A stretch of 64,000 nt of DNA from an uncultured Christensenellaceae bacterium (GTDB lineage: Bacteria > Bacillota > Clostridia > Christensenellales > UBA3700): contig CALWKS010000002.1 in NCBI GenBank assembly GCA_944381325.1, forward strand, positions 1 to 64,000, in the 5' to 3' direction. Shown piece after piece: positions 41,971 through 51,290 of this stretch. The stretch's first letter is position 1. Each line of letters starts with the position of its first letter. Position numbers and translations under genes: made by a program. The notes under the pieces were generated by a model. The model saw only the letters and a program-made list of their open reading frames with translations, made no database searches and was not told the origin of the DNA.

Positions 41971-42301
41971 TCACTTCTTTCAAAAGCAGTTTCTTCTCAA
42001 ACGCGCCATTGCTTGCGACCTTAGACTTTCTGATCCTTTCAAAACTTTCTCTGTCTACTCCTATCGCATCTACAATAGCAAGAATAACCTCTTGAAGATC
42101 CGCAAGTTCTTTGATTGCAGCTTCGTCGTTATTATTTTTCAACTCCGTCTCAACCTCTGCCAATTCTTCTTTCAATTTAGCAGACAGCTTGTCCATATAC
42201 GTTTCGTCATCCATAACTTCAACAATGCATTTCTTACCCGATTTTTCAATGATTTCGGGAATTTTATCTCTTATTAATTTATCGTATTTTATTGATTTCA
42301 T
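41960..42301 (-). CDS. MazG-like nucleotide pyrophosphohydrolase
   Basis: 113 aa. The signature is SIKYDKLIRDKIPEIIEKSG, LKEELAEVETELKN and AIKELADLQEVILAIVDAIG: the acidic EExxE and ExxD residues that bind magnesium in the PRA-PH/MazG superfamily. It would hydrolyse (d)NTPs to NMP and pyrophosphate. It is translationally coupled to the helicase. The 142 bp to the next gene (42302-42443) are AT-rich and empty. Confidence 0.75.
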   Translation of the reverse strand: MKSIKYDKLIRDKIPEIIEKSGKKCIVEVMDDETYMDKLSAKLKEELAEVETELKNNNDEAAIKELADLQEVILAIVDAIGVDRESFERIRKSKVASNGAFEKKLLLKEVIEE

Positions 42302-42443
42302 ATTTAGTTTAATATCAAACTTATAACTTTTTTATATTTACAATGATTTATTTTCTTTAAATAACTTTAATAAAAACATTTCATTGTCTCAATACAACAT
42401 TACTACTATCATATATTTAGAAATTAATACAATCAAGGTAGTA

Positions 42444-43823
42444 TTAGACATGCATTTTTGTTAACAAATCTAAAACTGTTGCGCCTGGTTCAAGACTAAT
42501 AGCTGTATATTTTTCAGAAAGCACTACTGGGACTATTTTACTTTCACTCAAATCGCAATCAAATTCGTCTATTACTTTTATCGCATAAGGCAATATATTA
42601 TTATAATGCTCAATCTTGCTTTTCTCCGTTTTAAAAATCACTTTATTGTCTTTATTCGGAAAAGGATATGGCAAGTTAAATACGAATGTCTTTCCCTTTT
42701 TTGATTTATAAATAAAATCTTGACCATAATAAGTTTCCGCACCAAAAGTAGTGCTTGATGCCGCACGATTAAAGTCAATATATTTATCTCTGAAATCATC
42801 CGTCACGCACATTAACGTTGAATTTTTAAGTTTGTTTTTAATCATATCAACGAAGGTACATATATTACCATTATTAACTAACCCGATTATACACAATGGA
42901 TGTTTCTTTTTATTTATTAATTCTTTGTTAATATCATATATGATCCTCATTATGCTAGAATGTAATGATGCTGGTTGTCCCGCAATGGATAATGTCCCAT
43001 TTATTATTAAAACCAAATTCTCAAAAGCTGAAAGATAATTGTCTTTATTTGACAATTTTATCGTTCTCAAAATGTGAGCCAAATAGATATGTTTCAAAAC
43101 AACTTTTAATCTGCCTAAAGCAGCCAGATTAGAAACACCATCTTCCTGTACTGCCTCATAAATTCTTAAACAATCCGATGTAAATATATGAGATTCACAA
43201 TACGGGCAAAGCTGCTTCTCTTTAATATTCAGCAATGTAATATTTTCTTTACCACATGTTGGGCATTTATGTAAGACTATTTTTTCTTCGTCACATTTAT
43301 CTTTAAAAGAAGCAAGCCAGAATAGTGTTTCTTTCAACGTATATTCTTTGTCCCCGATTATGGTTTTTATGGAATCAAAAAAATCTTCTAAAGCTAGACG
43401 AAAACTATCTTTGGCTGACAATTGTTTTTTATAAGAAACATTACTACATGGCAAAACTGCCATAATTTCTTCTTTTTCTTTCGTTATTTTCGCTATCTTA
43501 AACGGATCAACAAAATGATTATTTGATATGGCACTATATTGATTTTTTTGCAATAATGAACTAACTACCTTAACATAGCCAACGTTCGTATACGGCAACT
43601 CTTTCCGAATAGAAGCTTCATACATATCACTATCAATCGTTATTATATTATTAGGAAGTTCCGCATAGTTATAGTTTATCGGCGAAAACTCATTAATAAT
43701 TTCTTCAATTTCCGAATCACTTGGTTCCCTTAAATAATCACATTCTCTAAGGAAATCGTTAACATCCGGATTATCAATTATTCGAAAATATGAAGAAGTG
43801 TCTAAGTAGCTGTTTTTAGACAT
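42444..43823 (-). CDS. nurA: NurA-like nuclease with zinc ribbon
   Basis: 459 aa. A NurA-type motif with Asp 64 (NNIITIDSDMYEAS) and a following TNVGYVKVVSSLLQ strand are seen. Two CxxC pairs (CPTC at 187-190, CPYC at 206-209) form a zinc ribbon, followed by SHIFTSDCLRIYEA and a helical region. The C-terminal LPYAIKVIDEFDCDLSESKI fits the end of NurA proteins. NurA nucleases resect DNA ends and are driven by HerA. The ATG overlaps the HerA stop by eight bases, the expected coupling. Confidence 0.6.
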   Translation of the reverse strand: MSKNSYLDTSSYFRIIDNPDVNDFLRECDYLREPSDSEIEEIINEFSPINYNYAELPNNIITIDSDMYEASIRKELPYTNVGYVKVVSSLLQKNQYSAISNNHFVDPFKIAKITKEKEEIMAVLPCSNVSYKKQLSAKDSFRLALEDFFDSIKTIIGDKEYTLKETLFWLASFKDKCDEEKIVLHKCPTCGKENITLLNIKEKQLCPYCESHIFTSDCLRIYEAVQEDGVSNLAALGRLKVVLKHIYLAHILRTIKLSNKDNYLSAFENLVLIINGTLSIAGQPASLHSSIMRIIYDINKELINKKKHPLCIIGLVNNGNICTFVDMIKNKLKNSTLMCVTDDFRDKYIDFNRAASSTTFGAETYYGQDFIYKSKKGKTFVFNLPYPFPNKDNKVIFKTEKSKIEHYNNILPYAIKVIDEFDCDLSESKIVPVVLSEKYTAISLEPGATVLDLLTKMHV

Positions 43824-45783
43824 TCTCTTTTCTCTCCTCTATTATTTCTTTTGGGTCAAATTTGTCTATTTGAATAGGTATTACAAACGGACTCGACAAC
43901 GTCTTTACTCTTGAAAAACCAACATCTTGGCTTCTTAACAACGACTGTCTAAAATCCGCAAAATCATAAAATTTAGACAATTCCGCCATTTCTTTTTCAC
44001 TATTCAAGTGGGATACAAACCAATTTTCCGTATTTGCTAAAATATTTGAATGCACTGACGAAACTTCTTGCGTTGAATAAACTAATGCAATTTTATACTT
44101 TGCCCCTTCTTTTGCCAATCTTGGCCAAGTATCGGTAATTTCCATATTCTTTCCTATCAGGTTATGTGCTTCTTCTATGTAGAAAACTATGTTTGAAGGG
44201 TCTTTTCCTTCTGTAAATGTTTTCATGGATTGATTAAAGATATGAGCCGCAATTTTCTTGCTTAATCTCTCCCTTAATGTTGCATTACCCACCGATAAGT
44301 CTATTATAACGATTTTTCCATAGCATAGGTATTGATATATTTCATTTGCAACCTCGTCAATTCTATCTGGAGTATGATAATTTTGTGCCTCTACAATCAA
44401 TTTATAGCCATTCATAAACGCGTCATTATCATTTTTTCGACATAAAATGTTTAATAGTACTCTGCACTCCTCCGTTATCCATCCTTTGACGTCCTGATGA
44501 TCTTTGTTTTTTCTTAAAATTTCAAACCAATATTGAGCTTGTCTTAAAGTTATTCCATCTTTAGGATTAAATGGATTAGGTATTTCTTTATCAATCACCT
44601 GTCTTACTTTTTCATTCGCTTCGAATTTAACCTTATAATTTTCAGCTGGTTTAAATCCAGCCACATATAAAATAGTCTTATATAAAGCAATTTTCCTTTC
44701 CCATTTTTTTATCTCATTAATATCATCTGGTTTATCGAAAGACAAGTTCATAAACTGTTGAACATCGGCAGCCTTTGACCCTCCAGCCTTTAGGAATTCG
44801 CATATAACAGAATACCCTTCTTCTATTTGTTCATAAAAATTATTTAACAATGGTTTGAACCCCGGAGTATTAACCATTCTATATCTAACACATTCACTTT
44901 TATATAAATCTGCTATTGAGCCCTCGTCTTGCTTATTCGCATTTGCGTATTCACCATTGATATCAAAAATGATTTGTCCAATTGGCAACTCGCATTTGTC
45001 CGATATTTTTTTTACAACAGATACCGTCTGCTTTATCATGTTTGATTTACCTGTTCTTGTCATACCAAGTACTGCGGTTCTACGAGCTAAAAAATCAGAT
45101 GGCTGTATAGTAAACGGCACCAAATCATTAGGGTTATCACGATTTAATCTATCAGTTGACGTATACCTTACTGTACCGATTTTAAACGGCTCAACTTCTT
45201 TTGTTATGCCAAGACTTAAAAATTCTTTTTTCGCTTTTGCTGCTCTCATAGGATCAACATAATTTACTATCGACTTTAACGCGTCCCCTTTAGGCATAAA
45301 AACATTTAGTTTCGTTGACATATAAAATGTTTCCAAGTCACTACCAAGAACTAAATTATCGTTTTTCATATAAAACGTTCCAACAACTCTACAAACTAAG
45401 CCCCCAAACTGAACCTTGTTTTTGGTAAGCGGATCATAATCACTATTGCCTGACAAGTCGAAAGGATCTTCTTGATTTTGGAAATTATCAATTTTCATCT
45501 TTATCATATCGTCATCTTGAGGCAATTTTGAAGATCCAGTGACTCTAAGTAAAATCACTTGCTTATCAATATCCCTTATTTTTCCATAATTTTTAGGATC
45601 AAATGGAGCTGCTAATAAAAATGAATTATGTGGAATTCCATTAACTTTTTCTTTCCAAACATCATTCGTCATCACTAATGCTTCTTCGTAATTTATGTTA
45701 TAAACCCATCCTACGAAGTTTTCCTCTTGAACAAGCTGAGACAATTTATCACAACTATTTAACTTTGCGATTATGTTTTGCAT
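43816..45783 (-). CDS. herA: HerA-family hexameric ATPase/translocase
   Basis: 655 aa. An N-terminal beta-barrel-like region (~1-170) precedes a FtsK/HerA ATPase: Walker A GMTRTGKS (240-247), Walker B FYIEEAHNLIG, and a late sensor strand ALVYSTQEVSSVHSNI. HerA forms hexamers that pump DNA and stimulate NurA. It starts 12 bp after the methyltransferase gene and is coupled to the NurA-like gene, so the three proteins are made together. Confidence 0.8.
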   Translation of the reverse strand: MQNIIAKLNSCDKLSQLVQEENFVGWVYNINYEEALVMTNDVWKEKVNGIPHNSFLLAAPFDPKNYGKIRDIDKQVILLRVTGSSKLPQDDDMIKMKIDNFQNQEDPFDLSGNSDYDPLTKNKVQFGGLVCRVVGTFYMKNDNLVLGSDLETFYMSTKLNVFMPKGDALKSIVNYVDPMRAAKAKKEFLSLGITKEVEPFKIGTVRYTSTDRLNRDNPNDLVPFTIQPSDFLARRTAVLGMTRTGKSNMIKQTVSVVKKISDKCELPIGQIIFDINGEYANANKQDEGSIADLYKSECVRYRMVNTPGFKPLLNNFYEQIEEGYSVICEFLKAGGSKAADVQQFMNLSFDKPDDINEIKKWERKIALYKTILYVAGFKPAENYKVKFEANEKVRQVIDKEIPNPFNPKDGITLRQAQYWFEILRKNKDHQDVKGWITEECRVLLNILCRKNDNDAFMNGYKLIVEAQNYHTPDRIDEVANEIYQYLCYGKIVIIDLSVGNATLRERLSKKIAAHIFNQSMKTFTEGKDPSNIVFYIEEAHNLIGKNMEITDTWPRLAKEGAKYKIALVYSTQEVSSVHSNILANTENWFVSHLNSEKEMAELSKFYDFADFRQSLLRSQDVGFSRVKTLSSPFVIPIQIDKFDPKEIIEERKENV

Positions 45784-45795
45784 TTTCCACCTCTT

Positions 45796-46656
45796 TTACC
45801 TGATTTGTATTTTTAATTTTGCCTGTTGCTCAGAAGTTAACCATAAATCTCTACTAAGCACTATGATTTCAGAATTTTTACCTTTATTTGCAAGGCTATA
45901 ATTTAAATCGTATATCTTTTGCTCTCTATCTTTATAGATAGCTTTAACTTCTTCGGTATTGTCATATGTGACCATCCAATCTATTTTTATTTGCTTTATC
46001 AATTCCGCTAAAACTTGATGGTCTTCCGGTTTGAAAAAATTAATATAGAGTTCATGTCCTTTTTTATAATAAGGAGGATCAAAATATACAAAGGCATTGC
46101 TTTCGTATTCAGGCAATACACTATTTATAAACTCCTTTATTTCCAAATTAAATAAACTAATTTTATCTCTATATTCCCCTATGCGCTTTATTCTTGTTAT
46201 TAAATCTTCTTTATTAAATCTGACATCTATGGAATATTTCCCGGTTTGATTATATCCGCCTATTGGTCCTGCTTTTAAAATTCCTGACCGATTTGTTCTA
46301 TTTAAGAAGAAAGTTGCAAACCCTAATTCAAGAATATTTTTAACATTATTATTAAGAAAAATTTTCTTTTGATTATACCATTCTTCAATAGTAATCGGAG
46401 TGTCTTTAATTAATTGAATAAATTCTTCATTATAATTTAATACAGAATACCAAAACGCGTATATCGTTGTATCCATATCATTAATTACTATATGACTCAC
46501 GTTATTGCGCAATAAAAGAGTTAATGCCACTCCGGCTCCCCCTGCAAAGGGTTCTATATATACACCATTTTTTATCTTAGCATTTTCCATTATTGCATTT
46601 ACCAAAGGAGCTATTTTAGTTTTTCCTCCAGGGTAACGCAATGGCGAATAATTCAT
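45796..46656 (-). CDS. Dam-type (D12) adenine methyltransferase
   Basis: 286 aa from the ATG at 46656, which has an AGAGGTG site; an in-frame ATG at 46677 has a poor one. SAM-binding motif RYPGGK (7-12), FAGGAG (37-42) and catalytic DPPY (193-196) identify a class D12 N6-adenine methyltransferase. Length fits a stand-alone Dam-like enzyme. It lies in one transcript with HerA and NurA, where it may protect self DNA or mark a target; that is inference. Confidence 0.8.
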   Translation of the reverse strand: MNYSPLRYPGGKTKIAPLVNAIMENAKIKNGVYIEPFAGGAGVALTLLLRNNVSHIVINDMDTTIYAFWYSVLNYNEEFIQLIKDTPITIEEWYNQKKIFLNNNVKNILELGFATFFLNRTNRSGILKAGPIGGYNQTGKYSIDVRFNKEDLITRIKRIGEYRDKISLFNLEIKEFINSVLPEYESNAFVYFDPPYYKKGHELYINFFKPEDHQVLAELIKQIKIDWMVTYDNTEEVKAIYKDREQKIYDLNYSLANKGKNSEIIVLSRDLWLTSEQQAKLKIQIR

Positions 46657-46687
46657 AAAAGACACCTCTTTCCCCATAATATCTACC

Positions 46688-47578
46688 TTACATAGATTTC
46701 AATTCAGTTGAATTTATGTAGTTATTACCGTCTAAATCAGTCAAAATTATTTCTATACTCGGATTTTCGTTCAGTCTCAAATTATTCTTGATTATTTGCT
46801 CAAGTTTTTCACTTAACTCAAATATTATCACCTTGGATGACTGCGTCGACCTTAAAATACTAAATGGCGAATCTTTAATATTCATTATGGAAGTAGTATA
46901 CCATTCACTATAATTCTCAATAAACAATATTTCTATCGATATATTATATGTTTTTGTTTTGATTAACAATTTCCCACTATCAATTGACAAGTTCATATTT
47001 GTATTGTTAATTAAACCTATTTTTAATCCCCATAAAAACTTTTTTTCTATGCCGTTTTTTAATGTCACCTTATAAAAAACATTATCTAGGTTTAATTTTA
47101 TTTGGTTTCGAGCGTCATATATTACATCGAGATCAGCACGTGAAGCAATAAAATTATTCGCACTTTTTCTAATGTAAATTTCTCCTCGTCTTAATAATGT
47201 TGCTCCATTTCTCGCAAAATCTTTCTTTATCATATATGGTCTATTTGTGTTGGTTTTTCTTATACATATATAAGCCATATCTGTATTTTTATATTTAAAC
47301 TTATCAATAGTAAAATCTATAAAAGGTTCCACATTTTCATTTAGCAATTGAACATAGTTGGAAATATCTTCAATTTTATCATAATCTATGTTGTTAAAAA
47401 TATAGTCTTTATTATCAAAGCCGAATATTATATATTTATCCTCTTCTATGCAACAATTTGCAAATGAAACAATATCTTTAATCATATCAGATTTACATTC
47501 TTTTGCATAAAATTGCAATTTGAAATCTACTGATTCCGTTTCTTTTCTATCTTCAATTAATCTAATAATTTTTTCCAT
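46688..47578 (-). CDS. AlbA_2/Schlafen-type protein
   Basis: 296 aa. Residues 1-150 have the AlbA_2 (Schlafen-like) fold: ETESVDFKLQFYAKECKSDM, IVSFANCCIEEDKYIIFGFD, later GEIYIRKSANNFIASRADL. The remaining ~140 residues are beta-rich and unrecognised. AlbA_2 domains occur in nucleic-acid-binding proteins, some of which have nuclease activity. It is the first gene of the MTase/HerA/NurA operon, 31 bp before the chosen Dam start. Confidence 0.65.
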   Translation of the reverse strand: MEKIIRLIEDRKETESVDFKLQFYAKECKSDMIKDIVSFANCCIEEDKYIIFGFDNKDYIFNNIDYDKIEDISNYVQLLNENVEPFIDFTIDKFKYKNTDMAYICIRKTNTNRPYMIKKDFARNGATLLRRGEIYIRKSANNFIASRADLDVIYDARNQIKLNLDNVFYKVTLKNGIEKKFLWGLKIGLINNTNMNLSIDSGKLLIKTKTYNISIEILFIENYSEWYTTSIMNIKDSPFSILRSTQSSKVIIFELSEKLEQIIKNNLRLNENPSIEIILTDLDGNNYINSTELKSM

Positions 47579-48079
47579 ATCAAAGTGTTTTTCTTATTTA
47601 CTTTAGTTTTTTTAAATACATATCAAATAAAATAGTATTAATGTTTCGTCCTTCTCATTTCTTACTTTTTTACATTCCCCATTGATTTAATATTTTTTGT
47701 ACTTGTCGTGTCACCGATTTAAAAATCCTCTTTTACAATATTTATATAACTTTATTCATTAGGCATATTAAAATCATTAGTGGGTAAGTACTTTTTCTTT
47801 GTTTTTTCGGCTGCTTTCCGAATTTATAGCTTGATTAAAAAAACTTTCACAAAATCTATAAACTGTCTCAGAATAGGCGCCTATTTTGTCGTATCTTCTT
47901 TCATTTTTCAATAAAAATCTAAAAACTTTCACAATATTACCCCTTCTGTATAGTTTACTTTAAATTATAATATTTTTTAATATATAAGTCAATATGTTAC
48001 GAACATCGCATAAAAGTTGTCTACAAACATATCATTTTTTTAAGAATAAACCAAAATGAAATTTTAATCTCCTGTTTGA
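47579..48079. other. AT-rich intergenic region with palindrome and repeats
   Basis: No gene is seen in these 501 bp. They contain the perfect 14-bp palindrome AATAGGCGCCTATT (47872-47885) between two direct repeats AAAAACTTTCACAA (47839-47852 and 47921-47934). The region must also carry the promoter of the AlbA_2 operon. Confidence 0.5.
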
Positions 48080-48973
48080 TTAATGTACAATTATATCTCT
48101 AAAAGGATATTTGTCTTGACCAATGCGGCAGGTTTCGATCAGATAGTTTTTGTCGTTATTCCATTCACGAAGTCCGCGATAATAAAGCCACTTGTTGGCG
48201 TCGTCGATGTAAAACGGGATCAGGTTTTGCTCGAGGCATTGCTTGAAGGCAATGAGGCGACCTATTCTGCCGTTGCCGTCCTGAAACGGATGAATTGTTT
48301 CAAAGCAATAGTGGAATTCGACAATATCTTCAAAAGTTACTTTTTTGAGCGAATTATACCATACAATCAGGTCTTTCATCTCTTTCGCAACTTCGGTCGG
48401 CTTTGACGTTTCGATTCCACCTACGGTGTTGGGCAAGGTCTTGTATTTTCCTGAGCCGTATATTTTTGCGTGCTCCGTACCTTCTTTTAAGAACCTTTGC
48501 AATGTCAAAATAAAGTCTTCAGACATCTCATCCGTAGCATGCTCGATGACGTAGTCGATACATCTGAAATGATTGTTGGTTTCTATAATATCGTCGATCT
48601 GAACGTCGGACGACAATACTCCTATCGTTTTGGTTTCAAAAATGTAACGGGTTTGTTCTTCGGTAAGTTTGCTGCCCTCGATATGGTTAGAATTATAGGT
48701 CAGCTTGATCTGCGTTTCGTGATATAAACCGCCGCTCAATTTCAAGCGCATTTCCTTACGCAATGTATCGAGTATTTCGTTAGACTTGGTGATCTCACTG
48801 CAATCCGCGCTCAGATACTCGGCAATTCTCTTCACGACCTTATCGTTGATGTCGTCGCCTTTGCCGATTTTTGCAATAGTTCTGGACGAGATGCCGATTT
48901 CAGCACAAAGCGCAGACTTCGTCAATCCTTTCTTTTTCAGCAGATCTTTTAATTTAGCCTGATCGATAATCAT
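48080..48973 (-). CDS. Fic-domain protein with N-terminal HTH
   Basis: 297 aa. Residues 1-60 are an XRE-type HTH (LKDLLKKKGLTKSALCAEIG). An inhibitory helix-like SNHIEGSKLT follows at ~94-103, and the Fic core has ETIHPFQDGNGRIGRLIAF with the full HPFx(D/E)GNGRxxR motif. It would transfer AMP from ATP to a target, held in check by the inhibitory Glu. Three 11-bp half-sites overlap its own promoter, so it probably represses itself through the HTH. Confidence 0.8.
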   Translation of the reverse strand: MIIDQAKLKDLLKKKGLTKSALCAEIGISSRTIAKIGKGDDINDKVVKRIAEYLSADCSEITKSNEILDTLRKEMRLKLSGGLYHETQIKLTYNSNHIEGSKLTEEQTRYIFETKTIGVLSSDVQIDDIIETNNHFRCIDYVIEHATDEMSEDFILTLQRFLKEGTEHAKIYGSGKYKTLPNTVGGIETSKPTEVAKEMKDLIVWYNSLKKVTFEDIVEFHYCFETIHPFQDGNGRIGRLIAFKQCLEQNLIPFYIDDANKWLYYRGLREWNNDKNYLIETCRIGQDKYPFRDIIVH

Positions 48974-48990
48974 ATTTCACCCTAAAAACA

Positions 48991-49066
48991 AATCTTTACT
49001 TGCTACGATATTATTATACTCTAAAAGTAAAGATTTTGCAATAGGCAACATATTAAAGTAAAGATT
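48991..49066 (-). promoter_or_regulatory. Autoregulated promoter of the HTH-Fic gene
   Basis: Minus-strand TTGCAA (49036-49041), a 17-bp spacer and TATAAT (49013-49018). Three copies of the 11-mer AAGTAAAGATT (one inverted) lie at 48991-49001, 49025-49035 and 49056-49066, the middle one in the spacer. This is a clear operator arrangement for a DNA-binding protein, most simply the HTH of the Fic protein. Confidence 0.7.
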
Positions 49067-49162
49067 TATAGCAATACGATTATATGCTGCTCTACTAAAT
49101 TAAAAAATCATAACCGCCGTAACTGCCGACGATTATGATAAATAAACAATATTGTAATTTTA

Positions 49163-50218
49163 CTATTTAACTCTGTAATAATAACTCGCTTTTCCCACGC
49201 CCTCTCTTTTGAGTTCACCTAGGGCAACAAGTTTGCGGAGAGAGCCTTCGACGGAGCTTAGGCTTAAAGACGGACACTGCTGTCTTATGTCCTGCTTTGT
49301 AAATTTGCCGATGATATTCAGCGTTGCTTTGCGTACCATTGCGACCGCAGACGTCTTTTCTTCGACGATAGAAAATCTGTCCTCAAAGTCCTTATACGCC
49401 GCCAAAACGGTACTCAGAATATATTTTATAAACGGGACCGGGTCTTCTTTGCCCTCGTTCCAACCGTCCTGAGATGCGCGCAGAGCCGAATAATACAAGT
49501 CCTTATTTGCCGCTATCTTCGCTTCGAGCGAAATGTATTTGCCGATATAAAATCCGCTGCGGTAAAGAAGTAACGTCGTAAGCAATCTGCTTATTTTGCC
49601 GTTGCCGTCGTTAAACGGATGTATGCACAAAAAGTCGTGTATGAAAACGGGGATCGCGATCAGCGGTTCGACTTCCATATTTCCTATTACTCTGTTGTAT
49701 TCTTTGCATATCGCATCGAGCGCATCGGGAGTTTCGTAAGGAGCAAGCGGAGTAAACAAAATCTCCGTTCTGCCGTCGGGATAATTTGCGCTGATATAGT
49801 TCTGCACGTTTTTAGTCTTCCCTGCCAGCGGATTATTCATATGGCTGTACATGATCTTATGCATCTGCAAAATATAGTTTTGCGACACAGGGATAACGTC
49901 AAAATTTTCGTGGATAATATTCAATACGTCGCGGTAGCCTGCTATTTCCTGCTCATTGCGGTTTCTGGGCGCAGTTTTCTCAGCGACCAACTGTCTGATA
50001 CGGGCAGATGTCGTAACGATGCCTTCGATCGCATTGGAAGCTTCCGTACTCTGAATTTTTGCTATCTCCACAAGTTTTTCAAGCTGACTCGGTCTTTGTT
50101 TAAGATAAAGTTCCTGTTTGCCGGCTTGCTTATAAATCGCGGCAACCAGACTTAATACTTCACCGTCCCAAGTCTTACATTTTAACTTTAAGTAATTAAA
50201 ATCTCTCATTTCAGCCAC
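49163..50218 (-). CDS. Fic-domain protein, class with N-terminal Fic_N
   Basis: 351 aa. A Fic_N region with inhibitory motif TEASNAIEGI (~57-66), the Fic core IHDFLCIHPFNDGNGKISRL, and a C-terminal winged helix (FTKQDIRQQCPSLSLSSVEG). The catalytic loop reads HPFNDGNGKISR, with Lys replacing the first Arg of the consensus, which may weaken ATP binding. Second Fic protein in a row and paralogous only in the core. Confidence 0.8.
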   Translation of the reverse strand: MAEMRDFNYLKLKCKTWDGEVLSLVAAIYKQAGKQELYLKQRPSQLEKLVEIAKIQSTEASNAIEGIVTTSARIRQLVAEKTAPRNRNEQEIAGYRDVLNIIHENFDVIPVSQNYILQMHKIMYSHMNNPLAGKTKNVQNYISANYPDGRTEILFTPLAPYETPDALDAICKEYNRVIGNMEVEPLIAIPVFIHDFLCIHPFNDGNGKISRLLTTLLLYRSGFYIGKYISLEAKIAANKDLYYSALRASQDGWNEGKEDPVPFIKYILSTVLAAYKDFEDRFSIVEEKTSAVAMVRKATLNIIGKFTKQDIRQQCPSLSLSSVEGSLRKLVALGELKREGVGKASYYYRVK

Positions 50219-50419
50219 CTTATCGTTAACTTTGCCCTTAAATTCTAACCCATTTTAAGGGAAAAGTCAATAGTAAAAGGGCAAATTTTATGCTTTTTAG
50301 CTATAAATATAATGTTTAGTAATGCATATTTTCTATTTTTTCCGAAAAAATTGCGATTTTTCTCAATTTCAAATTCCTCGAAAACCCCCATCAGCATTGA
50401 GAAAATCGGGGATAAAAAG

Positions 50420-50463
50420 TTGGTATAAAACTGGTATAAAATTGGTATAAAATCCGGTATAAA
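50420..50463. repeat. Four 11-bp tandem iterons
   Basis: TTGGTATAAAA, CTGGTATAAAA, TTGGTATAAAA and TCCGGTATAAA follow one another without gap. An 11-bp period is one DNA turn, so a protein could bind all four on the same face. They lie about 200 bp upstream of the second Fic gene, in a 477-bp region (50219-50695) that holds no gene I can support. Confidence 0.7.
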
Positions 50464-50695
50464 TTTTGAAAAACGCAAAAAATAATGGACAAAACTTGTC
50501 AAAATGTATTACAAAATTTTGCATTTAGGTAACACATCTGCGCTTTTTGCGTATTTTCTGCTATTTTTTGATAAGTTTGCACGTCTCCTAAGCGAAAGAC
50601 CGTGGTTTAATTCTCGCCGAACACGCCATAAAATCGCATTGAAAAGCGCAATTTTTATTTTTCAACGCATTTTCATTTAATTTTATACTTATTTT

Positions 50696-51082
50696 TCAGC
50701 GCTTTTCCGCCTTTATTTTTTCCAGTATATCTTTATCCGCAGGGCAAAACGCATATCCGTCTATCTCTGAAGGAGTTATCCATCTGATGTCGTTATGCTC
50801 GAGCTTCTGAGGTACGCCTTCTGTTATCTCGGCGTTGAACAGCGTAAGATGTATGGTGATATCAGGATATTCGTGATCCAATTCACAAAACACGTCATGA
50901 GGTCTGACAGTGACGGCAAGTTCTTCTCTGCATTCTCTTATAAGAGCCTGCTCCTTGCTCTCTCCTTTTTCAACCTTTCCGCCAACAAACTCCCAGAGCA
51001 TCGCGCGCGATTTTCTCTCAGGTCGCTGACAAATCATAAATCTGCCGTTATCCCATATCAATGCCGCAACTACGTCTGTCAT
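50696..51082 (-). CDS. NUDIX hydrolase (MutT-like)
   Basis: 128 aa from the ATG at 51082, which has an AAAGGAG site; an in-frame upstream start is not needed. The NUDIX box is GGKVEKGESKEQALIRECRE followed by EL. MutT-type enzymes remove oxidised dGTP from the nucleotide pool. It begins the ordinary chromosomal part of the window. Confidence 0.85.
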   Translation of the reverse strand: MTDVVAALIWDNGRFMICQRPERKSRAMLWEFVGGKVEKGESKEQALIRECREELAVTVRPHDVFCELDHEYPDITIHLTLFNAEITEGVPQKLEHNDIRWITPSEIDGYAFCPADKDILEKIKAEKR

Positions 51083-51240
51083 AAAATCTCCTTTTAATCT
51101 CAATTATTCAAGCTCAATTATAACATTCATCTTTTGTTATTTCAACAGCCATTGCTTAATATATAAGTTTCAACCGTAAAAAAGTTATTATAACGTTGCC
51201 GACTTTCCGCAACAATTTCTCTTGCATATATTTTCCCCCG

Positions 51241-51269
51241 TTGGCAAAGCTCAAAGCTTGTGATATGAT
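51241..51269 (+). promoter_or_regulatory. Promoter of the aldo/keto reductase gene
   Basis: TTGGCA (51241-51246), a 17-bp spacer and TATGAT (51264-51269), followed by AAAGGAGG and the ATG at 51291. A good vegetative promoter. Confidence 0.65.
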
Positions 51270-51290
51270 TTAATAGAAAAGGAGGTTTAT

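Noticed and set aside
50245..50502. 85-aa minus-strand frame with hydrophobic start
   Set aside because: It covers the iterons and AT-rich intergenic DNA, has no ribosome site, and its residues simply reflect the repeats (YQFYTNF).
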